DNA from: Rhodococcus sp. WMMA185
GTDB taxonomy: Bacteria; Actinomycetota; Actinomycetes; Mycobacteriales; Mycobacteriaceae
Assembly: GCF_001767395.1 (NCBI RefSeq)
Contig: NZ_CP017014.1
Location: 1,302,001-1,366,000 of the forward strand
Reading direction: 5' to 3'
Length of the DNA stretch: 64,000 bases
This document shows, one piece after another, positions 48,030 through 60,582 of this stretch. A program made the translations under genes and the position numbers. The notes beneath the pieces are model-generated. The model saw only the letters and a list, made by a program, of their open reading frames with translations. It was not told the origin of the DNA and did not search any database. Within the stretch, counting starts at the first letter, position 1. Each line of letters opens with the position of its first letter.

Positions 48030-48521
48030 TCAGCTGTCGTCGCGGTCGCGGCTCCGGCGAATCTGGTCTTCGAGGGCGCCTTTGACCGCCTGCGAGACCC
48101 AGGAATTGAGTGACACGCCGTTCTGGGACGCGGCTTCTTCCGCCTTCGATTTGATCTGATCCATCAGGCGCAGGGTGACGCGACTGATGTCACCGGTGGC
48201 GTCATCGAAGACGGCACCCAGGTCGTCGGTCGTCGAGGTCCGATCGCTCCTGGGCTCGGGCTCGGGTTCGGGTTCGGCGGCTTTGCGGTGTACCTCGACG
48301 GCGACCTCAGTCCCGTCCAATCGCACACCAACGGTGCGATTGCCCAGTTCGTTCGACACTTCGCCGGCGAATTCGGTCAGTGCGGACAGCAGGAGCATGC
48401 GGGTCGCGGACTCGACGGCGGCTGCGAGAGCCGTTGCCGTCGCCCGGGTCTGCTCGTCGCCCAGCGCGGCTGCCGAGGTCAGGTCGTCTCGTAGCTTGGA
48501 GACATAGTTGTCGAGGTTCAT
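48030..48521 (-). CDS. Ribbon-helix-helix protein with N-terminal helical domain
   Basis: A 163-aa protein. The C-terminal 45 residues are a ribbon-helix-helix: DISRVTLRLMDQIKSKAEEAASQNGVSLNSWVSQAVKGALEDQIRR, where VTLRL would be the DNA-contacting strand. The N-terminal 85 residues (MNLDNYVSKLRDDLTSAAALGDEQTRATATALAAAVESATRMLLLSALTEFAGEVSNEL) are helical, then GNRTVGVRLDGTEVAVEVH, and an EP-repeat linker. HicB/Arc-like C-terminus suggests a repressor or antitoxin, but no toxin gene is adjacent. Three TGACGTCA palindromes abut the start codon and probably mediate autoregulation. Confidence 0.78.
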   Translation of the reverse strand: MNLDNYVSKLRDDLTSAAALGDEQTRATATALAAAVESATRMLLLSALTEFAGEVSNELGNRTVGVRLDGTEVAVEVHRKAAEPEPEPEPRSDRTSTTDDLGAVFDDATGDISRVTLRLMDQIKSKAEEAASQNGVSLNSWVSQAVKGALEDQIRRSRDRDDS

Positions 48522-48551
48522 GACGTCAGTGTGACGTCATAAGTGACGTCA
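48521..48551. promoter_or_regulatory. Three phased TGACGTCA palindromes (putative operator)
   Basis: Perfect 8-bp palindromes TGACGTCA occur at 48521-48528, 48532-48539 and 48544-48551, with starts 11 and 12 bp apart. The first shares a base with the RHH gene start codon. Near-helical phasing suits cooperative binding of RHH dimers on one DNA face. Confidence 0.75.
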
Positions 48552-48726
48552 GTCAAGGAATCTCGGCTATCGATAATCGGTGTCCGCAGCCTGGAGGTCT
48601 CGCCGCCTTCGGTGATGCCGTGGTGCCGGTGACGCCGTGGCGCGCGCTCGGTGGGCAGGGCGGAAGCTAGGGTCGATCCATGGGAATTGGCTCCGATTCG
48701 GGAGTCGGGCAGGAGGAGCAGAGGCA

Positions 48727-52366
<3,640 letters not shown>

Positions 52367-52390
52367 TTTCGGCGCGGTAGATTCATCGGC

Positions 52391-53014
52391 ATGACCTTCG
52401 CCAGGGACGAACGCCTCGCTCTTGTCGACGACATGGCTGAATTCGGTTCCGACGCACCGACCCTCTGCGGGGAATGGACGAATCGGGATCTCGCTGCCCA
52501 CCTCATCGTGCGTGAACGACGCCCCGATGCTGCCCCCGGCCTCTTCATCGGTGGACTCGCCGGGTACCTGGAGCGGGTTCGGAAGCAGACAGCCACGCGA
52601 CCGTGGAGTCGGTTGCTGGACGAGGTCAGATCCGGGCCGCCGATGTGGTCGCCGATCTACTGGGTGGACAGCCAGGTGAACACGGGTGAGATGTTCGTCC
52701 ACCACGAGGACGTTCGTCGTGCCCATGACGGATGGACGCCGCGGGTGCTTACCGGGGAACGCCAGGACACGCTGTGGGGTCTGGCACGCAAGGTCGGGCG
52801 GCTGGGCTACCGCCGCTCACCGGTGTCCGTAGTGCTCGAGCGGCCATCCGGCGAGCAAGCCATTGTCCGCAAGGCCGGTGAGCGTCGGGTGATCTTACGG
52901 GGTGAGCCCGCGGAACTCGCCCTGCACGCCTTCGGCCGAGACCAGGTGCAGGTCGAGGCCGAAGGGTCGGCCACCGACGTGGAGGCCGTGATGTCCCTCG
53001 ATCGCGGCATCTGA
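52391..53014 (+). CDS. TIGR03085 family protein (DinB/MDMPI-like fold)
   Basis: A 207-aa protein with [40 protein letters not shown] at the N-terminus and [19 protein letters not shown] in the middle; the His in LAAHLIVRE and HHED would form the metal site of the DinB/mycothiol-dependent-enzyme fold. It is related to mycothiol-dependent maleylpyruvate isomerases, so mycothiol may be its cofactor, but substrate and reaction are unknown. It starts 25 bp after rnj. Confidence 0.85.
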   Translation: MTFARDERLALVDDMAEFGSDAPTLCGEWTNRDLAAHLIVRERRPDAAPGLFIGGLAGYLERVRKQTATRPWSRLLDEVRSGPPMWSPIYWVDSQVNTGEMFVHHEDVRRAHDGWTPRVLTGERQDTLWGLARKVGRLGYRRSPVSVVLERPSGEQAIVRKAGERRVILRGEPAELALHAFGRDQVQVEAEGSATDVEAVMSLDRGI

Positions 53015-53094
53015 CGCTATTGCGGGCCAGGTCACCTCTTGTTATAGGTGTTGCGGATGGTCCGGATGGTGCCGTAGCGACTAACCTGAGGGGC

Positions 53095-55737
53095 ATGGCA
53101 GGAAAGTCGAGCACCCGGGGTACAAGCACGACGACGTCCAGGGCGAGGACGGGCGTGCGAAAGGGGTCGACGTCCTCCAAGCCGAGATCACGCACGACTC
53201 GGACGGTCAGCACGCCGAGGAAGTCCGCGTCACCGCGCGGAAGCTCCCGTAAGAGCGTCAGGCGGCCGGCGGCGAAGAAGTCTTCCACTTCCGGCCCCCT
53301 GAAGTCGCTTGGGCGCGGGATCGGTGCCGGTTGGTCATTGATGGCCAGAGGCGTCGGCGCGACCACGCGCACGGTCGGCAAGGCCACCGAGATCGAGCAC
53401 GGGCATCGGCGCGATGGAATCGCGCTAGGACTCATCGCGATCAGCGCGGTCGTCGCGGGAAGGGTGTGGTTTTCTGCGGGCGGCCCGGTCGGCGAGTGGA
53501 TCGAAACCGGTGTGTCTGCCGTCGTCGGTGGGGCCACGGGTGTGCTTCCTCTGATCGGCGTAGCTGTCGCGGTGATCCTCATGCGAACCGAGCCCAAACC
53601 GGAGATCCGCCCGAGGCTCGTCCTCGGCTCGCTGCTGGTGGCTCTGCCCGCGCTCGGACTCTGGCACATTGCATCCGGGGCCTCGACGGATGCGGCGAGT
53701 CGCGCACGCGGAGCGGGTTTCGTCGGCTATGCGGCCGGTGGTCCGCTGACCGACGGTGTGACCGTGTGGCTCGCTACACCGTTGTTGCTGATGGCCGGAC
53801 TGTTCGGTGTCCTGCTGCTGACCGGGACGACGATCCGCGAGGTGCCGGGCAAGTTGCAGGAGTACTTCGGGACGTCGTTCGGCAAGGAGTACTACGCCGA
53901 CTACGACGGCGGACACCATGACGACCGACCGTACGCAGATGGGGACGGCGACCCCACACTGTTCGACGCCGACGGTTACCCGGTCGACGACTACCAGACC
54001 AGTGGCAGGGGGGCTCCGGCCGACAACTATCCCACGGACGAATACGAAGTCAGCTCCACCGCGAAGACGGAGGTGCTACCGCTGTTCGGCGACGAGCCTG
54101 GCGGCGAACCCGCCCCGGCTCCTGCTCCGTCCAAGCGACGGGCGCGTGCCAAGGCCGCACCCGCGGCTGCCACCAAGCAGGAGCCCGAAGCCGAAACGTC
54201 ATCGGACGTGGAGAAGTTCGTCACGGATCGAGTCGTGGACGGCGACTACATCCTGCCGCCCGCCTCGCTGCTCATCGAGGGCGATCCGCCGAAGAAGCGC
54301 AGTTCCGCCAACGACGCGATGATCGAGGCGATCACCGAGGTCCTCGAGCAGTTCAAGATCGACGCTGCGGTCACCGGATTCACCCGTGGCCCGACGGTCA
54401 CCCGCTACGAGGTCGAACTCGGGCCGGGTGTGAAGGTCGAGAAGATTACGGCGCTCGCCCGAAACATCGCGTACGCGGTTGCGACCGACAACGTACGCCT
54501 GCTCGCGCCGATTCCGGGCAAGTCGGCAGTCGGTATCGAGGTGCCGAATTCCGACAGGGAAGTGGTCCGCCTCGCGGATGTGCTCACCGCGCCATCCACT
54601 CGCAAGGACCACCACCCGCTGGTCATTGGCCTCGGTAAGGGTATTGAGGGCGATTTCGTCAGCGCGAATCTCTCGAAGATGCCGCACCTGCTCGTTGCAG
54701 GTTCGACCGGTTCCGGTAAGTCGAGCTTCGTCAACTCGATGCTGGTGTCGCTCCTCTCCCGCGCGACTCCCGAGGAAGTCCGAATGATCCTCATCGACCC
54801 TAAGATGGTGGAATTAACTCCCTACGAGGGCATTCCGCACCTCATCACCCCGATCATCACGCAGCCGAAGAAGGCTGCTGCTGCCCTGGCCTGGCTGGTG
54901 GAGGAGATGGAACAGCGCTACCAGGACATGCAGGTCAACCGGGTGCGCCACATCGACGATTTCAATTCGAAGGTAAGGTCCGGCGAGATCACTGCGCCGC
55001 TCGGTAGCGAACGCGTGTATCGGCCCTACCCGTACATCCTCGCCATCGTCGACGAACTCGCGGACCTCATGATGACTGCGCCCCGCGATGTCGAGGACGC
55101 GATCGTGCGAATCACCCAGAAGGCGCGTGCCGCCGGCATTCACCTGGTTCTGGCCACGCAGAGGCCGTCGGTCGACGTGGTGACCGGTCTGATCAAGACC
55201 AACGTGCCGTCGCGGCTTGCATTCGCGACGTCCTCGCTTACCGACTCTCGGGTCATCCTCGACCAACCCGGCGCCGAGAAGTTGATCGGTAAGGGTGACG
55301 GGCTGTTCCTGCCGATGGGAGCGGGTAAGCCGACTCGCATGCAGGGTGCATTCATCACCGATGAGGAGATCGCGGCCGTCGTCGACTTCACGAAGAACCA
55401 GGCCGAACCGGAATACACCGAAGGTGTAACCGCGGCCAAGGTTGGCGAGAAGAAGGACGTCGACCCCGACATCGGTGACGACATGGACGTGTTGTTGCAA
55501 GCGGTGGAACTCGTCGTTTCCAGTCAGTTCGGATCGACATCGATGCTGCAGCGAAAGCTTCGGGTGGGCTTCGCGAAGGCTGGTCGTTTGATGGACCTGA
55601 TGGAGACCAGGGGAGTGGTGGGGCCCAGTGAGGGATCCAAGGCACGTGAGGTGCTGATCAAGCCCGATGAACTGGACGGACTGCTGTGGTCGATTCGCGG
55701 CGGCGATCCGAACGAGGCGCCGCCCGACCAGGACTGA
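53095..55737 (+). CDS. ftsK: DNA translocase FtsK
   Basis: An 880-aa septal DNA pump that clears the chromosome at division. N-terminus: basic Ser/Arg/Thr-rich region, then about four membrane helices ([72 protein letters not shown]). A shorter-than-E. coli acidic linker (about 285-390) follows, then the RecA-like motor with Walker [10 protein letters not shown] (about 535-543) and Walker [13 protein letters not shown], and the C-terminal gamma winged-helix ([41 protein letters not shown]) that reads KOPS-type sequences. ATG 53095 has no good ribosome site; the open frame begins at TTG 53020. Confidence 0.95.
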   Translation: MAGKSSTRGTSTTTSRARTGVRKGSTSSKPRSRTTRTVSTPRKSASPRGSSRKSVRRPAAKKSSTSGPLKSLGRGIGAGWSLMARGVGATTRTVGKATEIEHGHRRDGIALGLIAISAVVAGRVWFSAGGPVGEWIETGVSAVVGGATGVLPLIGVAVAVILMRTEPKPEIRPRLVLGSLLVALPALGLWHIASGASTDAASRARGAGFVGYAAGGPLTDGVTVWLATPLLLMAGLFGVLLLTGTTIREVPGKLQEYFGTSFGKEYYADYDGGHHDDRPYADGDGDPTLFDADGYPVDDYQTSGRGAPADNYPTDEYEVSSTAKTEVLPLFGDEPGGEPAPAPAPSKRRARAKAAPAAATKQEPEAETSSDVEKFVTDRVVDGDYILPPASLLIEGDPPKKRSSANDAMIEAITEVLEQFKIDAAVTGFTRGPTVTRYEVELGPGVKVEKITALARNIAYAVATDNVRLLAPIPGKSAVGIEVPNSDREVVRLADVLTAPSTRKDHHPLVIGLGKGIEGDFVSANLSKMPHLLVAGSTGSGKSSFVNSMLVSLLSRATPEEVRMILIDPKMVELTPYEGIPHLITPIITQPKKAAAALAWLVEEMEQRYQDMQVNRVRHIDDFNSKVRSGEITAPLGSERVYRPYPYILAIVDELADLMMTAPRDVEDAIVRITQKARAAGIHLVLATQRPSVDVVTGLIKTNVPSRLAFATSSLTDSRVILDQPGAEKLIGKGDGLFLPMGAGKPTRMQGAFITDEEIAAVVDFTKNQAEPEYTEGVTAAKVGEKKDVDPDIGDDMDVLLQAVELVVSSQFGSTSMLQRKLRVGFAKAGRLMDLMETRGVVGPSEGSKAREVLIKPDELDGLLWSIRGGDPNEAPPDQD

Positions 55738-55796
55738 GCCGTTGCGTCGGTGCGCGAAATGTGTGAATCGCGGTTGTTGTGGTTCAATAGTGGGCA

Positions 55797-55940
55797 AATT
55801 GGAGGGGAGTATCCCCACCTCTGCGACAGCATCGTCAACACGATCAGCACCGTTGCCGATCCGGCGCTGTCGGTCGTCCGGACTGTTGCTCCGGCACGGC
55901 GGGAGAGACCTCCGGTACCGACAAGGTCCGCCGGAGGTCA
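55797..55940 (+). promoter_or_regulatory. yybP-ykoY (Mn2+-sensing) riboswitch
   Basis: Conserved landmarks are GGGGAGT (55804-55810) with a CCCCACC partner, CATCGTCAACACG (about 55830-55842), CGGCAC and GGGAGAGACCTCCGG (55901-55915). The platform is readable: GACCTCCGG (55907-55915) pairs perfectly with CCGGAGGTC (55931-55939), burying the GGAGG ribosome site of terC. Mn2+ binding should favour the alternative fold and free the site. This riboswitch class is common upstream of TerC genes. Confidence 0.85.
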
Positions 55941-55946
55941 TATTTC

Positions 55947-56930
55947 ATGCACCTGTCACCGCTCGTCTGGGTCATCACCTGTGTGGTGATCCTCGGACTA
56001 TTCGTGTTCGACTTCTTCGCGCATGTGCGCACGCCCCATGCCCCTTCGTTCCGAGAGTCCGCATTCTGGTCGACTGTGTATATCGCCCTCGCCATCTTCT
56101 TCGGCCTTCTCGTGATCTGGATCTGGGGCGCTGATTACGCCGGGGAGTATTTCGCCGGGTACGTCACGGAGAAGGCGCTGTCGGTCGATAACCTGTTCGT
56201 CTTCGTCATCATCATGGGAACGTTCGCTGTGCCCCGTGAATATCAGCAGAAGGTGCTGCTGATCGGTATCGTGATGGCGCTTGTGATGCGCGGGATCTTC
56301 ATTGCGATCGGTGCCGCCGCGATCAGTGCATACAGTTGGGTGTTCTACCTTTTCGGTGCCTTCCTCATCTACACCGCGTACACGCTGATTCGTAACCACG
56401 GCCGTGAGAAGGAGGCGGAGGTAGAACGCGACACCAAGATAATCTCCTTCGCAAAGAAGATCCTTCCCACCACCGAGACCTATGACGGTGACAAACTCGT
56501 CACACGGGTAGACGGCAAGCGCATGGTGACCCCGTTGTTGCTCGCGCTCATCGCAATCGGATTCACCGACCTCATTTTCGCGCTCGACTCGATTCCCGCG
56601 ATCTACGGGCTCACCCAGGAGCCGTATCTGGTCTTCACTGCCAACGCGTTCGCGCTGATGGGTCTTCGGCAGTTGTACTTCCTGATCGGTGGATTGCTCG
56701 AGCGCCTGGTGTATCTGTCTTACGGTCTGTCGGTCATCCTCGCGTTCATCGGCGTCAAGCTACTCCTGCACGCTTTGCACGAGAACACACTGGGCTTCGT
56801 GAACGGCGGCGAGAGCGTCGCGGTGCCGGAGTTGTCGACAGCAATGTCGCTCGTCGTCATCATCGGCGTGCTGGTGGTGACCACGGTCGCCAGCCTGGTC
56901 AAGACACGGAACACGGAGCCGGCCCGGTAG
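55947..56930 (+). CDS. TerC family integral membrane protein
   Basis: A 327-aa protein with about nine membrane helices. Family signatures are EYFAGYVTEKALSVDNLFVFVIIMGTF and IGFTDLIFALDSIPAIYGLTQEPYLVFTANAFALMGLRQLYFL, whose Asp residues in the membrane core are typical of TerC/Alx-type metal exporters. A charged loop (about 152-195) splits the two halves. Location behind a Mn2+ riboswitch supports manganese export or homeostasis (the role of Alx/MntP-type systems); tellurite resistance is a historical name only. ATG 55947 with GGAGG nine bases upstream. Confidence 0.92.
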   Translation: MHLSPLVWVITCVVILGLFVFDFFAHVRTPHAPSFRESAFWSTVYIALAIFFGLLVIWIWGADYAGEYFAGYVTEKALSVDNLFVFVIIMGTFAVPREYQQKVLLIGIVMALVMRGIFIAIGAAAISAYSWVFYLFGAFLIYTAYTLIRNHGREKEAEVERDTKIISFAKKILPTTETYDGDKLVTRVDGKRMVTPLLLALIAIGFTDLIFALDSIPAIYGLTQEPYLVFTANAFALMGLRQLYFLIGGLLERLVYLSYGLSVILAFIGVKLLLHALHENTLGFVNGGESVAVPELSTAMSLVVIIGVLVVTTVASLVKTRNTEPAR

Positions 56931-56976
56931 GACACCGCGGGAAGTACTCCAAGACGGGGTCTGGTGCAGGGGTGAC

Positions 56977-57261
56977 TCAGGAGCTGAGTTCGCCTATTAC
57001 CGGAATCCACTCGACGATCCGTTTGGTCGCGATGAGATCGTTACGCGCAAAGGGGTCGTGGCTGAAGAGCAGCTCTACGGTCTTGGCATCGGCGGCATCG
57101 ACGATGATGAACGCCCCGCTGCCGTCGGCGAACGGCCCGGACGACACGACGGTCCGCCGCTCTGCAAGATCGCCGAGCCATTTGCGGTGGGCGGGGCGGT
57201 GCGTGTCCCGCCCGTCCGCCGTGTCGGCCGAGTAGGTGTACTCCACTACGAAAAGGGACAT
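56977..57261 (-). CDS. YCII-related domain protein
   Basis: A 94-aa dimeric-ferredoxin-fold protein: MSLFVVEYTYSADTADGRDTHRPAHRKWLGDLAERRTVVSSGPFADGSGAFIIVDAADAKTVELLFSHDPFARNDLI. RPAHRKWL and SGPF.DGSGA contain the His and Asp of the YCII signature. Function is unknown for the family; some members bind small molecules or dehalogenate. ATG 57261 with AGGA upstream. Convergent with terC. Confidence 0.87.
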   Translation of the reverse strand: MSLFVVEYTYSADTADGRDTHRPAHRKWLGDLAERRTVVSSGPFADGSGAFIIVDAADAKTVELLFSHDPFARNDLIATKRIVEWIPVIGELSS

Positions 57262-57305
57262 GGTCCTGCTCTCTGGTGAGGGGTTTTTTCGAACACTAGG
57301 GAAGA

Positions 57306-57830
57306 TCAGAGGGTGAGGAGCATTCGGGTGTTGCCGAGCGTGTTCGGCTTGACATAACTCAGGTCGAGGAACTCGGCGACACCGGTGTCGTAAGAACGGC
57401 ACATTTCGGCATACACCTCTGCCGTTACCGGGGTGCCGTCGATTTCGACGAATCCGTGGCTGCCGAAGAAGTCGACCTCGAAGGTAAGGACGAACAGGCG
57501 CTGGAGGTCGAGTTGCCTCGCGACCTCGATCAGCTTTGCGACCAGGGAGTGGCCCACGCCCCGGCCCTTGGCAGCGGGATCGACTGCGATCGTGCGCACT
57601 TCACCGAGGTCGGCCCATAGCACATGCATTGCGCCACAACCGATAAGGGCGTCGCCCTGCTCGGCTACCCAGAACTCTTGCACGGATTCGTAGAGGGTGA
57701 CGAGGTTCTTTTCGAGAAGGATTCTTCCGGCGTAGATGTCTATCAACCGCTTGATCCCGGGAACGTCGGAGGTTCGTGCTCGCCGCACGATCAACTGGTT
57801 GTCGGCGGTATTCGGCGTCCGAGGGGTCAT
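57306..57830 (-). CDS. argA: GNAT N-acetylglutamate synthase, short ArgA type
   Basis: Makes N-acetylglutamate, the first arginine-pathway intermediate, in actinobacteria with the short 174-aa ArgA. Visible: VRRARTSDVPGIKRLIDIYAGRILLEKNLVTLYESVQEFWVAE, EVRTIAVDPAAKGRGVGHSLVAKLIEVARQLDLQRLFVLTFEVDFFGSHGFVEI (acetyl-CoA loop GRGVGHSL) and the family C-terminus with CRSYDTGVAEFLDLSYVKPNTLGNTRML. Length equals the M. tuberculosis enzyme. ATG 57830, or an in-frame GTG three codons earlier. Divergent from pgsA. Confidence 0.85.
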   Translation of the reverse strand: MTPRTPNTADNQLIVRRARTSDVPGIKRLIDIYAGRILLEKNLVTLYESVQEFWVAEQGDALIGCGAMHVLWADLGEVRTIAVDPAAKGRGVGHSLVAKLIEVARQLDLQRLFVLTFEVDFFGSHGFVEIDGTPVTAEVYAEMCRSYDTGVAEFLDLSYVKPNTLGNTRMLLTL

Positions 57831-57947
57831 GTCGTGCACATTAGCCAACGGCCTTACCGATATTCTTGGGCACGTGCCGGTACGACGTACGAATTCACCC
57901 CACTCCCCGCTCCTCGTAGGGACGCAGTTCGATGCCGGGGTGTGCCG

Positions 57948-58610
57948 ATGAGCGCGCAACGCGAGGACTGGACGGCCACGGACGATGTAGCGACCCCGGA
58001 TCACCCCATCGAGCCGATGGGCGAGTCGACCGTACCGCTCCTGAATATTGCGAACATTCTCACGATCCTCCGGATCGTCTTGGTCCCGGTCTTCTTGGTG
58101 GTGCTGTTCGTTGGCGACGGCCATACGACCACCTGGCGCCTGGTTGCAGCCGGCGTATTCGCGGTCGCGGCCATTACCGATCGGATAGACGGACAACTCG
58201 CCCGCAAGTACGGCCTGGTTACCAATTTCGGCAAGCTCGCCGATCCGATAGCAGACAAGGCGCTGATCGGTGCGGCACTGGTAGGACTGTCGATCCTCGG
58301 TGACCTGCCGTGGTGGGTGACTGCGGTAATCGCGGCACGCGAACTGGGCATCACGCTGCTCAGGTTCGCGGTCCTGAGGCATGCGGTCATTCCCGCCGGA
58401 CGCGGCGGCAAGCTCAAGACGCTCGTTCAGTCGGTTGCGATCGGTTTCTATCTACTGCCGCTGTCGGGCGGGTTCGAAACGGTCGGCTGGATTCTGATGG
58501 GTGCCGCGGTGCTGCTGACGGTGGTGACCGGGCTGGATTACGTCGTGCAGGCGGTGCGCTTGTGGGCCGGGGTGCACAAAGTTGAGGCGAACGCGAGTAC
58601 GGCAGCGTGA
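57948..58610 (+). CDS. pgsA: CDP-diacylglycerol-glycerol-3-phosphate 3-phosphatidyltransferase family
   Basis: A 220-aa CDP-alcohol phosphatidyltransferase with the active-site motif DRIDGQLARKYGLVTNFGKLADPIADK (D-x2-DG-x2-AR-x8-G-x3-D-x3-D). About five to six membrane helices are visible. It makes phosphatidylglycerol phosphate; the paralogue number (often pgsA3 next to cinA and clgR) cannot be told from function alone. ATG 57948; the stop overlaps the cinA-type gene (GTGA). Confidence 0.9.
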   Translation: MSAQREDWTATDDVATPDHPIEPMGESTVPLLNIANILTILRIVLVPVFLVVLFVGDGHTTTWRLVAAGVFAVAAITDRIDGQLARKYGLVTNFGKLADPIADKALIGAALVGLSILGDLPWWVTAVIAARELGITLLRFAVLRHAVIPAGRGGKLKTLVQSVAIGFYLLPLSGGFETVGWILMGAAVLLTVVTGLDYVVQAVRLWAGVHKVEANASTAA

Positions 58611-59107
58611 CCGACCCGCTGGCGGAGGGAACTCGGGCCGGTGAACTGGTCGCCGTGCTCGCGGAGCGCGGGGAGACCGTAGCCACCGCGGAATCGCTGA
58701 CCGCAGGATTGCTTGCCGCGACCATTGCCGGGATTCCCGGAGCCAGCGCCGTACTCCGCGGTGGGCTTGTGGTCTACGCTACTGATCTCAAATCGACTCT
58801 CGGCGGAGTCGACCGTGGGCAGCTGGCGCAGGACGGCCCGGTGGCGATGTCTACTGCGCGTGCACTCGCCGAGGGAGCGCGGCAGCAATGCGGCGCAGAC
58901 TGGGGTATCGGGTTGACCGGTGTCGCGGGCCCGGACACACAGGACGGGCACCGGGTGGGAACGGTGTTCCTCGGCCTTTCGGGGGTCTCGGGAACCTGGG
59001 TGAGGGAGTTCGGGTTGGCTGGCGACAGGTGGACGATTCGCAAGTCCGCGGTTTCTGTTGCCGTGTCGGAACTCCTCGGTCGTGTGCAGGAATCGTCCGC
59101 AGGATAA
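58607..59107 (+). CDS. CinA C-terminal domain protein (nicotinamide-nucleotide amidase-like)
   Basis: A 166-aa stand-alone CinA C-terminal (PncC) domain: VAVLAERGETVATAESLTAGLLAATIAGIPGASAVLRGGLVVYATDLK, then GIGLTGVAGPDTQDGHRVGTVFLGL. Ser in AESLTAG and the TGVAGPD loop are family hallmarks. Known PncC enzymes deamidate NMN to NaMN. It lacks the N-terminal MoCF-like half. GTG 58607 is coupled to pgsA; 71 bp separate it from clgR. Confidence 0.9.
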   Translation: MTDPLAEGTRAGELVAVLAERGETVATAESLTAGLLAATIAGIPGASAVLRGGLVVYATDLKSTLGGVDRGQLAQDGPVAMSTARALAEGARQQCGADWGIGLTGVAGPDTQDGHRVGTVFLGLSGVSGTWVREFGLAGDRWTIRKSAVSVAVSELLGRVQESSAG

Positions 59108-59112
59108 GGTCG

Positions 59113-59139
59113 GGAACCAATCGGTCCTGTTCGCGCGTT
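59113..59139 (+). promoter_or_regulatory. ECF-sigma (SigE-type) promoter of clgR
   Basis: GGAAC at 59113-59117, exactly 18 bases, then CGTT at 59136-59139. This matches the GGAAC-N18-CGTT promoter class of mycobacterial SigE/SigH. It is 40 bp before the clgR start, and clgR is a known SigE target in mycobacteria. Confidence 0.7.
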
Positions 59140-59178
59140 GAGATAAGCGAGACAGGTGACGGATGAAGGAGGAGCGAG

Positions 59179-59553
59179 ATGGCGCTGCTATTGCGGGAGG
59201 CAATAGGTGACAGTCTGCGGCGCACGCGCGTTTCACAGAGCCGGACCCTGCGTGAGGTCAGCAGCAGCGCTCGTGTGAGCCTCGGATATCTGTCCGAGAT
59301 CGAGCGGGGGCGCAAGGAAGCCTCGAGCGAACTTCTGGCGGCCATTTGCGAGGCGCTCGAGGTTCCGCTCTCCGACGTGCTGGTCGACGTCAGCGAATCG
59401 ATGACCGATGGGTCTTCGGTCAAGGGTGGGGACACCGAGCGTGCCGCGGCCACAGAGGCTCCCACCGGCGTGGGAACGAGTTCGACGAGCATTGCCCGAG
59501 ACACGAGGGTGGTCATCCCCGCACCTCCGGCCCAGGCATTGGCTGCCGCGTAG
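59179..59553 (+). CDS. clgR: Transcriptional regulator ClgR
   Basis: A 124-aa Cro/CI-type regulator. HTH about residues 8-65: [66 protein letters not shown]. ClgR activates clp protease genes and the psp operon under envelope stress in actinobacteria, and is itself degraded by Clp. The C-terminal region is Ser/Thr/Ala-rich and ends [14 protein letters not shown], whose Ala tail is a likely Clp degron. GAAGGAGG upstream. First gene of clgR-pspA-pspM. Confidence 0.93.
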   Translation: MALLLREAIGDSLRRTRVSQSRTLREVSSSARVSLGYLSEIERGRKEASSELLAAICEALEVPLSDVLVDVSESMTDGSSVKGGDTERAAATEAPTGVGTSSTSIARDTRVVIPAPPAQALAAA

Positions 59554-59637
59554 CACCACGCGCGCTGAACCGATAGATTTCTTGTTAACAGCCGAGTGCT
59601 TCACTAGGTGGTCAGACGGTTAGGGGGCCCGTAGCCC

Positions 59638-59691
59638 CTGTTTCGGTGCGTGACGGTCGCGCACCGGGTCGCGCACAGCGCGGCGAAACAG
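59638..59691 (+). promoter_or_regulatory. Structured pspA leader
   Basis: CTGTTTCG (59638-59645) pairs perfectly with CGAAACAG (59684-59691), enclosing a second stem, GGTGCG with CGCACC. It ends just before GGAGG (59694-59698) and AGGA of the pspA ribosome site. It may attenuate or protect the pspA message; an adjacent AGGGG/CCCCT hairpin just 5' could end clgR transcription. Confidence 0.5.
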
Positions 59692-59711
59692 ATGGAGGCA
59701 GGATCACACCA

Positions 59712-60566
59712 ATGGCTAATCCTTTCGTCAAGGGATGGAAGTACCTGATGGCGCTTTTCAATTCCAAGATCGATGAGAAGGCTGACCCCAAGGTTCAGAT
59801 TCAGCAGGCGATCGAGGATGCGCAGCGTCAGCACCAGGCCCTGTCTCAGCAGGCTGCGTCGGTTATCGGTAACCAGCGTCAACTCGAAATGAAGCTCAGC
59901 CGCCAACTCGACGAGGTCGAGAAGCTCAACGCCAACGCACGGCAGGCCGTCAACCTGGCGGATCAGGCGCAGGCCGCGGGCGATACCGAGAAGGCCGTCC
60001 AGTACACCAACGCGGCGGAGGCGTTCGCCGCGCAACTTGTCACCGCAGAGCAGGGCGTTGAAGACCTCAAGGCGCTGCACGATCAATCGCTCCAGGCCGC
60101 CGCGCAGGCGAAGAAGGCTGTCGAGCAGAATGCTATGGCCTTGCAGTCGAAAGTCGCCGAACGTACGAAGCTGCTCAGCCAACTCGAGCAGGCCAAGATG
60201 CAGGAACGCGTCAGCGAGTCTCTTCGGACGATGGACAGCACACTGGCCGCGCCGGGCAACACGCCCAGCCTCGATGCCGTGCGCGACAAGATCGAACGCC
60301 GTTACGCGGACGCGCTCGGCTCGGCCGAACTGGCGCAGAACTCGGTCTCGGGTCGAATGATGGAGGTCCAGCAGGCGAGTGTCCAAATGGCCGGTCACAG
60401 CCGTCTCGAACAGATCCGCGCCTCGATGAAGGGCGAAGCGTTGCCGTCCAGCGGCGCCGCTGATTCGGCGGCGACGCCGGCGAAGTCCTCCCTCGACAAG
60501 CAGCCACCTACCGCGGAACAGACCGGCACCCCCTCTGCGGAGCAGACCGGCACCTCGGGTCAGTAG
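59712..60566 (+). CDS. pspA: Phage-shock protein A (PspA/IM30, 35-kDa antigen type)
   Basis: A 284-aa peripheral membrane protein that binds stressed membranes and forms oligomers. It starts [22 protein letters not shown] and is almost wholly coiled coil: [47 protein letters not shown] through [20 protein letters not shown]. The last 50 residues are a disordered Ser/Thr/Pro tail ([13 protein letters not shown]). ATG 59712 with AGGAT eight bases upstream. Orthologous to the mycobacterial 35-kDa antigen that binds ClgR and PspM. Confidence 0.93.
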   Translation: MANPFVKGWKYLMALFNSKIDEKADPKVQIQQAIEDAQRQHQALSQQAASVIGNQRQLEMKLSRQLDEVEKLNANARQAVNLADQAQAAGDTEKAVQYTNAAEAFAAQLVTAEQGVEDLKALHDQSLQAAAQAKKAVEQNAMALQSKVAERTKLLSQLEQAKMQERVSESLRTMDSTLAAPGNTPSLDAVRDKIERRYADALGSAELAQNSVSGRMMEVQQASVQMAGHSRLEQIRASMKGEALPSSGAADSAATPAKSSLDKQPPTAEQTGTPSAEQTGTSGQ

Positions 60567-60582
60567 TCGAACACGTGATCGT

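Noticed and set aside
48030..48521. Toxin-antitoxin locus
   Set aside because: The RHH protein resembles an antitoxin, but neither flank encodes a toxin-sized partner; the next genes are an SRPBCC protein and thyX.
59121..59160. ClgR autoregulatory box before clgR
   Set aside because: GTTCGC and GCGAGAC half-sites are present but their spacing does not fit the described box; the region is better explained by the SigE-type promoter.
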